Origin: Paucidesulfovibrio sp036541255
GTDB lineage: Bacteria > Desulfobacterota > Desulfovibrionia > Desulfovibrionales > Desulfovibrionaceae
DNA: 64,000 nucleotides
Reading direction: 5' to 3'
Assembly (NCBI GenBank): GCA_036541255.1
Contig: JAZHDD010000023.1
Location: forward strand, 124,001 to 188,000
The notes beneath the pieces were generated by a model. It did not search any database. It had not been told where the DNA came from and saw nothing but the letters and a program-made list of their open reading frames with translations. A program made the translations under genes and the position numbers. Numbering within the stretch: the first letter of the stretch is position 1; every line of letters begins with the position of its first letter. Below, piece by piece: positions 1 to 8,317 of this stretch.

Positions 1-417
1 CTGGCCAAGAATCTTGTTCGTGGCCTTCTGCGCGAATGCGTCCACACCCTTTTTCAGTTCGTCCATGGCACCGGAGACCTGGGTCTTGATCTGGGCCTGA
101 GCGTCCTTCAGGGTGGCGGCGGCTTCCTGGCCGGCCGCGGACATCAGGCTCTGCTCGGTGGCAGAAGCCTCGCCCTTGAACTGGTTACGAATTTCATTGC
201 CTTCCTTGCGGGCGGCATCCAGAGCGGCTTCGTAGTCCTTGAGCTTGGTCTCCGCATCACCGCTGAACTTTTCGATATTGCCCATCCGCTCGGCCATCAG
301 TTCCTTGCGCTTCTGGATAATGCTGCGGATCGGCTTGATCAGCACCCAGTTGAGCAACAAGATCGTGAGGATGAAGTTGACGAGTTGGATGAACAAGGAT
401 TTATCCGGTATAACCAT
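1..417 (-). CDS. atpF: F-type ATP synthase subunit b' (AtpF-like), partial at window edge
   Basis: This is the membrane-anchored peripheral stalk subunit of the F0 sector, which ties F1 to the a/c ring. The protein starts MVIPDKSLFIQLVNFIL, with one hydrophobic N-terminal helix (about residues 8-27). A long charged, Ala/Glu/Lys/Gln-rich helix follows, as in b and b' subunits. The 139 codons read without a stop to base 1, so only the C-terminus is missing. The ATG at 417 follows a GGGGGAGAG ribosome site. Placement after the rod-shape/bactofilin block and at the head of an outward-running operon fits the duplicated b'/b arrangement seen in sulfate reducers. The other ATP synthase genes would lie outside the window. 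The exact assignment of b' rather than b is inference. Confidence 0.85.
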   Translation of the reverse strand, partial: MVIPDKSLFIQLVNFILTILLLNWVLIKPIRSIIQKRKELMAERMGNIEKFSGDAETKLKDYEAALDAARKEGNEIRNQFKGEASATEQSLMSAAGQEAAATLKDAQAQIKTQVSGAMDELKKGVDAFAQKATNKILGQ

Positions 418-464
418 ACGCTCTCCCCCGACTGAGGTTGTGAAATTTAGGTCAAAGTGCTTGC

Positions 465-493
465 GCTTTATCTCACTTTGCCTGCGCTGTCAA
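465..493 (-). promoter_or_regulatory. candidate sigma-70 promoter of the ATP synthase operon
   Basis: On the minus strand a perfect TTGACA (488-493) is followed after 17 bases by TAAAGC (465-470), about 50 bases before the b' start codon. The -35 is consensus; the -10 is poor, so this is a plausible but unproven promoter. Confidence 0.4.
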
Positions 494-494
494 A

Positions 495-513
495 GGCTTT
501 TTCAGAAAAAGCC
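495..513 (-). terminator. hairpin downstream of bactofilin gene
   Basis: A perfect 9-bp inverted repeat (GGCTTTTTC / GAAAAAGCC, one-base loop) lies 64 bases past the bactofilin stop and just before the candidate atp promoter. It has only a short T run after it, so it may be a weak terminator separating the two transcripts. Confidence 0.4.
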
Positions 514-576
514 AGGACGTTGTGCAGGTCAACTGCCTGAAAAAATACACGGAATGACAGATTGGAAGGAAGACCC

Positions 577-933
577 TCAGCTCTCTGAGGAAGTGGGCAA
601 CGCACCGGGCGCACCCATGGTCAACGTCCCTTCAAGCACGGCTCCCTCGTCCACGACGAGTACCGGGGTGCGCACATTGCCGCGAAGGTCCGCGCTCTTT
701 TTCAAGGACACCTTCTGACGCGCTTCCACCTCTCCGGTCAACCGCCCCGACAGCACCAGCTGCCCGACAAGAACGGTCCCCTCGACGATGGCATCCTTGC
801 CGATCACGAGCGTACCCTCGGACTCCACCTCGCCGGTAAAGTTGCCGTCGATGCGCACAGACCCCTGAAAGTTCAGTTTGCCGTTGTAGTTTGTCCCGGC
901 GCCCAAAAAGGCGTTGATCTCATCCTTGGCCAT
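577..933 (-). CDS. bactofilin (polymer-forming cytoskeletal protein)
   Basis: Bactofilins self-assemble into nucleotide-independent filaments that localise cell-envelope enzymes and help set cell shape. The 118-residue protein shows the characteristic core of short beta-helix turns rich in Gly/Val (INAFLGAGTNYNGKLNFQGSVRIDG, interrupted by charged turns), from about residue 5 to 105. It has short polar ends and no signal peptide or membrane segment, and its length is usual for the family. The ATG at 933 has a strong GAGGAGGAGAG ribosome site. It follows rodA by 43 bases, so it is probably the last gene of the mreB-rodA operon, consistent with a role in peptidoglycan patterning. The family call is secure; the specific role is inference. 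Confidence 0.93.
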   Translation of the reverse strand: MAKDEINAFLGAGTNYNGKLNFQGSVRIDGNFTGEVESEGTLVIGKDAIVEGTVLVGQLVLSGRLTGEVEARQKVSLKKSADLRGNVRTPVLVVDEGAVLEGTLTMGAPGALPTSSES

Positions 934-976
934 TCTCTCTCCTCCTCATTCGGACCGATGACCCGTCTGCACCGCT

Positions 977-2092
977 TCAAACCTTCTTGAACAAGAAGCG
1001 ACGCATGGAAACGTTGAGCACGAGACCCACGAGACAGAAGTTCACCAGCGTGGCACTTCCCCCGTAGCTCACGAACGGCAAGGGAATCCCGACCACCGGC
1101 ATCAGCCCGAGAACCATACCCATGTTTATAAGGATTTGCCAGAAAAAATAAAAGAACACGCCAGCTGCCAGATAACTTCCGAAAAGGTCCTTGGCATCGC
1201 GCGCGACCAGCATGATTTGGTAAAGAAAGGCGCAAAACAGGGACAACAGCAGCATGCAGCCGACAAAGCCCCATTCCTCGGCAAATACGGCCAGGGCGAA
1301 GTCCGTATGTTTTTCCGGCAAAAAACGGTAGTGGCTCTGTGTTCCGCCAAGGAACCCCTTGCCCCACATCTCGCCCGAGCCCACGGCGATTTCGGATTGC
1401 AATTTATGGTAGCCCGCGCCCTTGGGATCGCTGGTGGGGTCCAGGAAGGAAAGGATGCGCCTCTTCTGGTAATCGTGCAGCGCAAACCACCCCAGCGGCA
1501 ACGTGACAGGCACCAAAACCAGCAACGTGCGCACCACGCGGGAAGTCAGCCCCCGATACAGCAGCATGCCTCCCAGGATCAGGAACACGCTCAGCCCGGA
1601 GCCCAGGTCCGGCTGCTTGATGACCAGCAGCACGGGCACGCAGCATACGGCCAGAATGGAACCGAGCTGAAGAAAGTCCAATTTGTGCGTCTCGCGGGAA
1701 AGCAGCTTCGCGCCCAGGATGAGCACGCATATCTTGGCCAGCTCGCTGGGCTGAAAGTTCATGAAGCCCATATCCAACCATCGGCGCGCACCATAGATAG
1801 TCTTGCCCATGAAAAAAACAGAGATGAGCAGCGCCACAGTGACCCAGAACAGGGGCCAGGCCGCGGTCTTGAGATGCCTGTAGTCCAGAAGCATGAACAC
1901 GGCCATGCACGGCAGCCCCATGAGCCCCCAGATGAGTTGCTTGCGGAAATAGGGATCCACATTAAGCCCCTCTTCCATGCGAAAGCCGCTGGCCGAATAC
2001 AGATTCAGCACGCCCAGGAAAAAGAGCAGCGCGGTCACGCCCACAAGCGGCCAATTGATGGAGAGCAGCAATCTGCGGTCAATGGGGCTCAT
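977..2092 (-). CDS. rodA: peptidoglycan polymerase RodA (SEDS family)
   Basis: RodA is the SEDS-family glycosyltransferase that polymerises lipid II during cell elongation together with PBP2. The 371-residue product has about ten hydrophobic segments and SEDS signatures: GARRWLDMGFMNFQPSELAK near residues 101-120, and HTDFALAVFAEEWGF and the C-terminal VGIPLPFVSYGGSA further on. The length is typical. The ATG at 2092 lies 25 bases after the mrdA stop, with a purine-rich GGAGCCAAGG upstream. Immediate linkage to mrdA and mreBCD confirms the elongasome assignment rather than the division paralogue FtsW. Nothing unusual was seen. Confidence 0.96.
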   Translation of the reverse strand: MSPIDRRLLLSINWPLVGVTALLFFLGVLNLYSASGFRMEEGLNVDPYFRKQLIWGLMGLPCMAVFMLLDYRHLKTAAWPLFWVTVALLISVFFMGKTIYGARRWLDMGFMNFQPSELAKICVLILGAKLLSRETHKLDFLQLGSILAVCCVPVLLVIKQPDLGSGLSVFLILGGMLLYRGLTSRVVRTLLVLVPVTLPLGWFALHDYQKRRILSFLDPTSDPKGAGYHKLQSEIAVGSGEMWGKGFLGGTQSHYRFLPEKHTDFALAVFAEEWGFVGCMLLLSLFCAFLYQIMLVARDAKDLFGSYLAAGVFFYFFWQILINMGMVLGLMPVVGIPLPFVSYGGSATLVNFCLVGLVLNVSMRRFLFKKV

Positions 2093-2117
2093 GCCCTTGG
2101 CTCCGATGGAAATTTGT

Positions 2118-3947
2118 TCATTGGGTTCCTGCCGCCTGCGCCGTGGAAGCCGCTTTTACCGGGTGCTGCGGAAAAAGATAGTCCAGAACGGCCTTGACCA
2201 CGGGCCCGGCTCCGGAAGAACCGTGCAGGCCGTGCTCCACCATGACCACCACGGCATACCGCCGCCCGTCCTTTTCGCCAAAACCGGCCATCCAGGCATG
2301 ATCGCGCAGACGGTACGGGATATTCTCATCCTTGAGCGCCTTGAGCTCATCCGTCAGCCGCGCCACCTGGGCCGTGCCCGTCTTGGCCCCGACAACCGCG
2401 CCGGGAGTCCGCGCCCGCCAGCAGGTGCCGTGAGGGTCCTCGACCGTGTCGACCATGGCCTCCTTGATGCGCTCGCGCTGGGCTTCGGTCAAGGGCAGCC
2501 GTCCCTGCGTCTCGGGCGGGGCGTCTTCCAGAAGCTGCGGTTTAAGCAACAGGCCTCCGTTGATAAGGGCGCTGATGTACCGGGCCACCTGGAGCGGCGT
2601 GACCAGGGTGTAGCCCTGGCCGATGGAAAAGTTCAGATCCTCGCCCTTTTGCCAGCGTTCCCCATAGGTCTTGAGCTTCCATTCGCGCGTGGGAATATTG
2701 CCGCCCTTTTCATGGGGCAGGTCAATGCCGGTGGGCTTGCCAAAGCCCGCAGCAAAAGAAAAGGCGCTGATGCGGTCCACGCCCAGCTTCATGCCCAGGC
2801 GGTAAAAATACACGTCGCAGGATTCCACCAGGGCCCGGCGCAGGTTCACGTTGCCATGGCCGCCCCGCCGCCAGCAGCGGAAGGTATGGTTGCCAAGCTT
2901 GGTATAGCCGGGACAGAACACGGTCTCGCTGGGATTGATCATATTCTCGTGCAAACCGCAGCCGGCCATGACCAGCTTGAACACGGAGCCGGGCGGGTAC
3001 GAGGATTGGGTGACGCGGTTGAGCAGGGGATGCTGGGGGTCGTCGGACAACCGTTTCCATTCCTCCGGGCTGATCCCGCCGGTGAACTGGTTGGTGTCGT
3101 AGGAAGGCGCGCTGATCAGGGCCTGGATATGGCCGTTGGAAGCGTCCATGACCACGACCACGCCCTCCCTGCCGAGCATGTGCTCATGCACGATGCGCTG
3201 CAGCTCCAGGTCCAGGGAAAGCGCCACGTCGTCCCCGGCCCGGGGCGGGGTCATGTTCTCCTCGCTCATGCGACGGCCCGTGACGTCCACCTTGAACTCT
3301 CGCAACCCCTTGACCCCGCGCAGACGTTTTTCCAGAATCTGCTCCAGGCCGAGCTTGCCCACATGGTCGCCCAAGGACAGCCCGTCGTCCCGGTCCAGCT
3401 CGGCCTCGCTGGCCTCGGACACATACCCGAGGATGTGGCAGAAAAGATCGCCATATGTATAGTTACGCTGGGAGCGAATCAAAATTTCCAGACCAGGCCA
3501 GCGGAGCTTGTGGGCTTCCACGGTCGCGAGCTGTTCAAAACTCAGGTCCGGGCAGAGGATCAGGGGCTCAAAGGGTTTCACCTTGCCGCGCCCCTTGGTG
3601 TAGGACTCGGCCAGCTTGGTGCGATCCAGCCCGGTCCAGAGGCTCACAGCGTCCAGGGTGGCCTCCACGTCGCGGCAATCCTCGCGGATCAGCCCCAGGG
3701 CGTAGGCCGGCTCGTTGGTGGCCAGCAGCTCTCCGTTGCGCGCCGTGATGATGCCGCGCGGAGCGTAGATATGTTCGCGGCGCAGCTGGTTGGCCCGGGC
3801 CTTGTCCGCGAATTCCTGCCCCTGGTGCACCTGAAGATACCAAAAACGGACCGTGAACAGGAAAAACAGACCCAGGATGCACAGTTGCAGCAACAGGAGC
3901 CCGTGCCTTGGCGGCTCTTTGTCATGGGGATTAAACAGTCCTGTCAT
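2118..3947 (-). CDS. mrdA: penicillin-binding protein 2 (elongasome transpeptidase)
   Basis: PBP2 cross-links peptidoglycan during elongation and activates RodA. The 609-residue protein has an N-terminal membrane anchor (about residues 17-37), a pedestal/dimerisation domain (about 45-220) and a transpeptidase domain. The catalytic SxxK motif is S321-V-F-K324, preceded by SYPPG; the KTGT motif lies near residue 517. The length is usual. The ATG at 3947 overlaps the last 17 bases of mreD, so translation is probably coupled. It sits between mreD and rodA in a canonical elongasome operon. Confidence 0.96.
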   Translation of the reverse strand: MTGLFNPHDKEPPRHGLLLLQLCILGLFFLFTVRFWYLQVHQGQEFADKARANQLRREHIYAPRGIITARNGELLATNEPAYALGLIREDCRDVEATLDAVSLWTGLDRTKLAESYTKGRGKVKPFEPLILCPDLSFEQLATVEAHKLRWPGLEILIRSQRNYTYGDLFCHILGYVSEASEAELDRDDGLSLGDHVGKLGLEQILEKRLRGVKGLREFKVDVTGRRMSEENMTPPRAGDDVALSLDLELQRIVHEHMLGREGVVVVMDASNGHIQALISAPSYDTNQFTGGISPEEWKRLSDDPQHPLLNRVTQSSYPPGSVFKLVMAGCGLHENMINPSETVFCPGYTKLGNHTFRCWRRGGHGNVNLRRALVESCDVYFYRLGMKLGVDRISAFSFAAGFGKPTGIDLPHEKGGNIPTREWKLKTYGERWQKGEDLNFSIGQGYTLVTPLQVARYISALINGGLLLKPQLLEDAPPETQGRLPLTEAQRERIKEAMVDTVEDPHGTCWRARTPGAVVGAKTGTAQVARLTDELKALKDENIPYRLRDHAWMAGFGEKDGRRYAVVVMVEHGLHGSSGAGPVVKAVLDYLFPQHPVKAASTAQAAGTQ

Positions 3948-4401
3948 CTTCTTTCAGCCGCTCCGGGAAAAGCTTGTGCACGACCAGCCACAGCAGGGGA
4001 AAGGCCAATGCCTGGGCTCCGGCCTCCCCCAAAACGCGTCCGGTCTGCACGGACATACCCTCCAGGTGCATCAGGGTATTGATGAGCAAAAAATGAAACC
4101 CGCCCAGAAACAGTCCGAGCAGCACCATGAGCGTCACGCTCCGGGGGTCGAAGAGCCTTCGCCCGAGATGAAACGCCAGGGCCAGCCCGCCGTACCAGGC
4201 CGGAGCGTAGCCAAAGGGAAGATTGCCCATGCCTTCCTGAAGCAGAATCACGCAGGCGAACAACAAGGCTCCGCCCGGCCACCAGCGGCCTTCCTGAAGG
4301 CTCACCACCAGACCGGGCGCAAGGAAATCCAGGCCGGGGAAAAGCGCCTGCAGCCAGATCGCCGTGATACCGTAAATTCCCCACCAGACCATCCCGAACA
4401 T
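3931..4401 (-). CDS. mreD: rod shape-determining protein MreD
   Basis: MreD is the small integral membrane partner of MreB/MreC. The protein (about 156 residues) begins MFGMVWWGIYGI and is almost entirely hydrophobic with five or six predicted helices, as expected. The family is poorly conserved, so the assignment rests on size, hydrophobicity and its position between mreC and mrdA. An open frame extends upstream to 4449, but the ATG at 4401, one base past the mreC stop, is the natural start. The longer form would have a basic, non-hydrophobic leader and would overlap mreC by 47 bases. Its 3' end overlaps mrdA by 17 bases. Confidence 0.88.
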   Translation of the reverse strand: MFGMVWWGIYGITAIWLQALFPGLDFLAPGLVVSLQEGRWWPGGALLFACVILLQEGMGNLPFGYAPAWYGGLALAFHLGRRLFDPRSVTLMVLLGLFLGGFHFLLINTLMHLEGMSVQTGRVLGEAGAQALAFPLLWLVVHKLFPERLKEDDRTV

Positions 4402-4402
4402 G

Positions 4403-5230
4403 TTACGGCCCCTGCCCTTCGCCCGCACGCATGAGCAACGCCTCTTCAAGCTCCTCCGGGTTCACCAGGGGCCGCGCCGACACATCGAGGAACAGGGACA
4501 GTTCGGAACGCTCCACGCTGGTTATCACGGCCACGGGCAACCCCTTGGGGAAAATGCCCGCCACTCCCGAGGTCACAAGCACTTCGCCCGGCTGCACCTC
4601 GGCGTTGATGTTCATGTAGCGCACGGACAAATCCTTGCCCGGACCGCGCCCAAAAGCCACTCCCTTGGTGCGGTGGTCCTGGCTGACCACGGACAGGGCG
4701 CTGTTCACGTCCTGAATAAGCATGACCTGGGATACGCTGATGCCGCTCTTGAGCACCCGCCCGACCACGCCCTTGGCCGTGACCACGGGCATATCCGGCC
4801 GCACCCCGGAGAAATAGCCCTTGTCGATGAGCAACACGTCCAGGGCCGAAGCCGGGCCCATGCGGTGGGCAACGACGCGCACGCCTTCGGCGCGCCATTG
4901 GCGGGGAGGAAAGAAACGGAGCAGGGATTCGAGCCGCCGGGCCGAGGCAGCGCTTTCCAAAAGGGCCGCATTCTCCATGACCAGACGGTCAAGCTCGGAG
5001 CGCAGGCGTTCATTTTCACGCTCCACGCCCACAAGGAACACATAACGGTCCCAGACTCCCGAAACCTTGTCCGAAATCCAGCGGCCGGGCTGGAGCACCC
5101 AGCCCGTGGCCTCCAGCCCGGTCACGGACGTCAGCGCATCCAAATGCCCGGTTCGCAAGTTCCAGGTATAGAGGGAAAGATAGATGAAGAGGCCCGCAAG
5201 GGCGACCACTGCAAGCCGTTTGGGCTTCAC
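4403..5230 (-). CDS. mreC: rod shape-determining protein MreC
   Basis: MreC is the periplasmic scaffold that joins MreB filaments to PBP2 and RodA. The 275-residue product has an N-terminal membrane segment (about residues 6-22), a coiled-coil stretch (about 70-105, rich in Glu/Arg/Leu) and a C-terminal double beta-barrel domain. That domain carries family patterns such as VVTAKGVVGRVLKSG and TSGVAGIFPKGLPVA. The start is a GTG at 5230, four bases after the mreB stop. The ribosome-binding site there is weak and very close, which suggests translation coupled to mreB. Length and context agree with the family. Confidence 0.94.
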   Translation of the reverse strand: MKPKRLAVVALAGLFIYLSLYTWNLRTGHLDALTSVTGLEATGWVLQPGRWISDKVSGVWDRYVFLVGVERENERLRSELDRLVMENAALLESAASARRLESLLRFFPPRQWRAEGVRVVAHRMGPASALDVLLIDKGYFSGVRPDMPVVTAKGVVGRVLKSGISVSQVMLIQDVNSALSVVSQDHRTKGVAFGRGPGKDLSVRYMNINAEVQPGEVLVTSGVAGIFPKGLPVAVITSVERSELSLFLDVSARPLVNPEELEEALLMRAGEGQGP

Positions 5231-5234
5231 CTCT

Positions 5235-6272
5235 TTAGTCCGTGCAAATCTCGCGGTAAAGGTCGATATTGTCCAGAGCGCGCCCTGAGCCGAGCACCAC
5301 TGCGGTCAGCGGATCGTCCACCACGGTGATGGGCAGTTGAGTCTCGTGCTGCAGCAGCGAGTCCAGTCCGGTCAGCAACGCACCGCCTCCCGTGAGCACG
5401 ATGCCCCGGTCCACGATGTCCGCAGCCAGTTCGGGCGGCGTCTGTTCCAGGGCGATACGCACGCCCTGCACAATGCTGTCCACCTGCTCGGCAATGGCCT
5501 CGCGCACTTCCTCGTCGTTGATGGTCCGGTTCTGGGGAATGCCCGTAACCAGATCGCGGCCCTTGATTTCCATCTCGCGGGGTCCGTCCACAGGATAGGC
5601 CGAGCCAACGGTCATCTTGATGTCTTCCGCCGTGGATTCGCCGATGAGCATGTTGTACTTGCGTTTGACGTACTGCATGATGGCTTCGTCCATCTTGTCG
5701 CCGCCGATGCGCACGCTCTTGGCATAGACGATGCCGGACAGGGAGATGACCGCAATCTCGGTGGTGCCGCCGCCGATGTCCACCACCATGTTGGAAGTGG
5801 GTTCGGTGATGGGCAGATCCGCACCGATGGCCGCGGCCATGGGCTCCTCGATGAGGTAGACCTCACGGGCTCCGGCGGACTGGGCCGACTCCTTGACCGC
5901 GCGCTTTTCCACCTGGGTGATGCCCGTGGGCACGCAGATCATGATCCGGGGCCGCACCAGACGGCGGGAATTATGGACCTTGGAGATGAAATGCCTGAGC
6001 ATGGCCTCGGTGACCTCGAAGTCGGCGATAACGCCGTCCTTCATGGGCCGGATGGCCACGATGTTGCCGGGAGTGCGGCCGAGCATCTTTTTGGCCTCGG
6101 CGCCGACTGCCAGCACGGCCTTGCCGCCGCGGGAATCTTTTTTCACGGCCACGACCGAAGGCTCGGAAAGCAGCACGCCCTTGCCCTTGACGTACACCAA
6201 CGTATTGGCCGTTCCCAGGTCGATTGCGAGATCCGTGGAAAACGATCCGACGATTTTATCAAAAAGTTTCAT
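5235..6272 (-). CDS. mreB: rod shape-determining actin-like ATPase MreB
   Basis: MreB polymerises on the inner membrane and guides the elongation machinery. The 345-residue protein has all actin-fold signatures: phosphate-1 loop DLGTANTLVY, the VPTGITQVEKRAVKES segment, phosphate-2 DIGGGTTEIAVIS, and the adenosine motif LTGGGALLTGL. The frame stays open upstream to 6359, but MKLFDKIVGSF at 6272 matches known MreB N-termini and follows an AGAGGAAGC ribosome site. It is the first gene of the operon; the promoter must lie in the 135-base gap shared with the divergent radical SAM gene. Confidence 0.97.
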   Translation of the reverse strand: MKLFDKIVGSFSTDLAIDLGTANTLVYVKGKGVLLSEPSVVAVKKDSRGGKAVLAVGAEAKKMLGRTPGNIVAIRPMKDGVIADFEVTEAMLRHFISKVHNSRRLVRPRIMICVPTGITQVEKRAVKESAQSAGAREVYLIEEPMAAAIGADLPITEPTSNMVVDIGGGTTEIAVISLSGIVYAKSVRIGGDKMDEAIMQYVKRKYNMLIGESTAEDIKMTVGSAYPVDGPREMEIKGRDLVTGIPQNRTINDEEVREAIAEQVDSIVQGVRIALEQTPPELAADIVDRGIVLTGGGALLTGLDSLLQHETQLPITVVDDPLTAVVLGSGRALDNIDLYREICTD

Positions 6273-6407
6273 TCGGTTTGCTTCCTCTGCGAGATGGAGA
6301 TGCGGCCGCAAGACTGGACACGCCCGCAGGGACGTGCAACAAGCGGCACTTGATAGCACCTATCAAAAGAAACCTTGGGGGGCAACAGCCTCCAGCGCAT
6401 TAAGACC

Positions 6408-7334
6408 ATGCCAGAAAAGCTCCCCTACCTTTCCATGGCCACGCATCTGCGACGCAGATTCGGCCAGAGAGTGCAAAAAATACCCTTGGACGCAGGCTTT
6501 TCCTGCCCCAACCGTGACGGCACAATATCCCGTAATGGTTGCCTTTTCTGCAACTCTGACGGCTCCGGGTCAGGCCTGTTGCGCCAGGGGCTGGATCTGC
6601 ACGCCCAGTGGCTGTTTTGGCGGGAAGAGCAATCACGCAAATGTAAGGCAAACATTTTCCTGGCCTATCTGCAATCCTTTTCCAACACGCACGGCAGTCC
6701 GGACAGGCTGCGCCGCGTTCTGGAGCGCATCGAACACCTGCCCGATCGGGTCGGCCTCTGCATCGGAACCCGCCCCGACTGCCTGGACGCGGAAAAACTC
6801 GACCTGCTGGCCGCGCTGCCCGGCGAAACATGGCTGGAGCTGGGTCTGCAAAGCAGCAACAACGCCACGCTCAAGCGCATCAACCGGGGTCACAGCGCCG
6901 AGGATTTCGCGGCGGCAACGCGCAAAGCCTCCACGCGGGGCCTGCAGGTCTGCGCCCATGTCATTGCAGGCCTGCCCGGCGAGGATGCCGACGATTTCCT
7001 GGCCACCATCGACTATGTGAACGCCCTGCCCGTTGCCGGAATAAAGTTGCACAATCTTTACGTGGCCAAAGGCGCGCCCTTGGAAAAAATCTGGCGCGCA
7101 GGAGGCTACACGCCCCTGGAGCAGGACGCCTATGTCGAACTGGTCTGCCGCGCGCTGGGCCGTCTGCGGCCGGACATCGTGACCCACAGGCTCACGGGCG
7201 ACCCCGCGCCCGGCGAGCTGCTGGCCCCGGATTGGGCCGTGGAAAAACACACCATGATCACCAGCATCCAATTCCGCCTGAAGCAGACCGGCCTGCGGCA
7301 GGGGGACCATTATCCGCCCCCGGAGGAATCATGA
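6408..7334 (+). CDS. radical SAM protein, YtqA/YhcC (TIGR01212-like) family
   Basis: This is a member of the radical SAM family of uncertain function that includes E. coli YhcC and B. subtilis YtqA. From the ATG at 6408, the 308-residue protein carries the family cysteine pattern C33-x11-C45-x2-C48 (CPNRDG...GCLFC), which ligates the [4Fe-4S] cluster. It also has downstream motifs GTRPDCLD, ELGLQSSN and HVIAGLPGE typical of this subgroup. A TTG at 6375 would add 11 residues; neither start has a good ribosome site. Its stop overlaps the ogt start as ATGA, so the two are probably co-translated. The substrate is unknown. Confidence 0.88.
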   Translation: MPEKLPYLSMATHLRRRFGQRVQKIPLDAGFSCPNRDGTISRNGCLFCNSDGSGSGLLRQGLDLHAQWLFWREEQSRKCKANIFLAYLQSFSNTHGSPDRLRRVLERIEHLPDRVGLCIGTRPDCLDAEKLDLLAALPGETWLELGLQSSNNATLKRINRGHSAEDFAAATRKASTRGLQVCAHVIAGLPGEDADDFLATIDYVNALPVAGIKLHNLYVAKGAPLEKIWRAGGYTPLEQDAYVELVCRALGRLRPDIVTHRLTGDPAPGELLAPDWAVEKHTMITSIQFRLKQTGLRQGDHYPPPEES

Positions 7335-7828
7335 GCACGACAGTCGAACACCTGGAAGCGGGACGCCTTTGCCTGGACGTTTGCTGGGAAAAAAATCTGG
7401 TGCGGAGGCTGCGCTTGGGTTGGGGCGGCACGGGAACAACGGACACCCGGCTTTCGGATATGGGAAAAAGCTTGCTCGCCGCCCTGCAAGGTTATGCCCG
7501 GGGTCAAAAGACCGACTGGCCGGATCTGCCCCTGGATTGGGACCGGCTCAGCCCGTTTTCACGGCAGGTGCTGCAGAAGCTCCAGCGCGAAGTCGGGCAG
7601 GGCCATGTGGTCAGCTATGGCGAGCTGGCAGCCCTGGCGGGCAACCCCAAGGCGGCCCGGGCCGTGGGCCGCGCCTTGGGAGCCAACCCCTGGCCCCTGG
7701 TGGTGCCCTGCCACCGCGTGATCGGGGCAGGCGGCGCGCTCACGGGCTTCACCAATCCGGGCGGATTGGAACTCAAGAGCTACCTGTTGGAGCTGGAAGG
7801 CGCGGCAGGATCAAGTTCGCGCAAATAA
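7331..7828 (+). CDS. ogt: methylated-DNA--protein-cysteine methyltransferase
   Basis: This suicide enzyme transfers alkyl groups from O6-alkylguanine to its own cysteine. The 165-residue protein has a variable N-terminal ribonuclease-like domain and a conserved C-terminal DNA-binding domain. The C-terminal domain contains VVSYGELAALAGNPKAARAVG and the active-site PCHR (C127), followed by VIGAGGALTGF. The ATG overlaps the preceding stop (ATGA) behind GGAGGA. All catalytic features are present, so it should be functional. Its last 49 bases overlap the 3' end of the convergent hemerythrin gene. Confidence 0.93.
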   Translation: MSTTVEHLEAGRLCLDVCWEKNLVRRLRLGWGGTGTTDTRLSDMGKSLLAALQGYARGQKTDWPDLPLDWDRLSPFSRQVLQKLQREVGQGHVVSYGELAALAGNPKAARAVGRALGANPWPLVVPCHRVIGAGGALTGFTNPGGLELKSYLLELEGAAGSSSRK

Positions 7829-8205
7829 TCCCCGAATTTGAGATCCTCGCGCAGGATGTGCGTACGCAGCCAGTCCGCCAGAAACAGGAACACGTCGAGC
7901 ATGCTCTCGGGCGTGGCCCGCGAACTCTCCAATTCGGCGGTACGGCGCAAAAACTCCTGATGTCCGGCCCGGTGCTCTTCCAGACCGGGGTAGGAAGAAT
8001 CAATCATGCTGCCCTCCTCCACCTCGAAATGGCCCAGGGCATATTCCTTCATGTCCTGAATCATGAGACGGACGCGTTCGGGGGAAGACCCCTCCAGCGA
8101 GGCCTGATAGGCCCTGTCTATGAGCATGACGAATTGTTTGTGCTGCTCATCAATGGCACGCACGCCAATGGCCATGTCTTCGGACCACTGAATGATTGGC
8201 GACAT
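7780..8205 (-). CDS. bacteriohemerythrin
   Basis: This is a non-haem di-iron oxygen-binding protein, thought in anaerobes to scavenge or sense O2. The 141-residue single-domain protein has all expected iron ligands: H22, H59 and E63 (HFEVE), H78, H82, H116 and D121 (HILRED). The ATG at 8205 follows AGGGAGGAC; a longer upstream reading is not needed. Its 3' end overlaps that of ogt by 49 bases on the opposite strand. The gene stands alone downstream of the pst terminator, so its promoter probably lies within 8206-8263. Confidence 0.95.
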   Translation of the reverse strand: MSPIIQWSEDMAIGVRAIDEQHKQFVMLIDRAYQASLEGSSPERVRLMIQDMKEYALGHFEVEEGSMIDSSYPGLEEHRAGHQEFLRRTAELESSRATPESMLDVFLFLADWLRTHILREDLKFGDYLRELDPAAPSSSNR

Positions 8206-8263
8206 GAGTCCTCCCTGTGTCTTCCATGCCCTGAAGAACGTCCGGACGCAACCTCTCCGCGAC

Positions 8264-8296
8264 AAAAAAAACCGGAAGGAGGCATCCCCTTCCGGT
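8264..8296 (-). terminator. rho-independent terminator of the pst operon
   Basis: On the minus strand a 9-bp perfect stem (ACCGGAAGG / CCTTCCGGT, 8-base loop) is followed by eight T residues, 20 bases past the pstA stop. Confidence 0.9.
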
Positions 8297-8317
8297 CCTT
8301 TTGCGGGAAAAGCGCGG

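Noticed and set aside
239..718. 159-codon plus-strand frame
   Set aside because: It crosses the antisense of the ATP synthase b' gene, the intergenic promoter region and part of bactofilin; it has no domain or ribosome site.
6273..6359. Upstream extension of mreB to 6359
   Set aside because: Known MreB proteins begin near MKLFDK, and a good ribosome site precedes that ATG.
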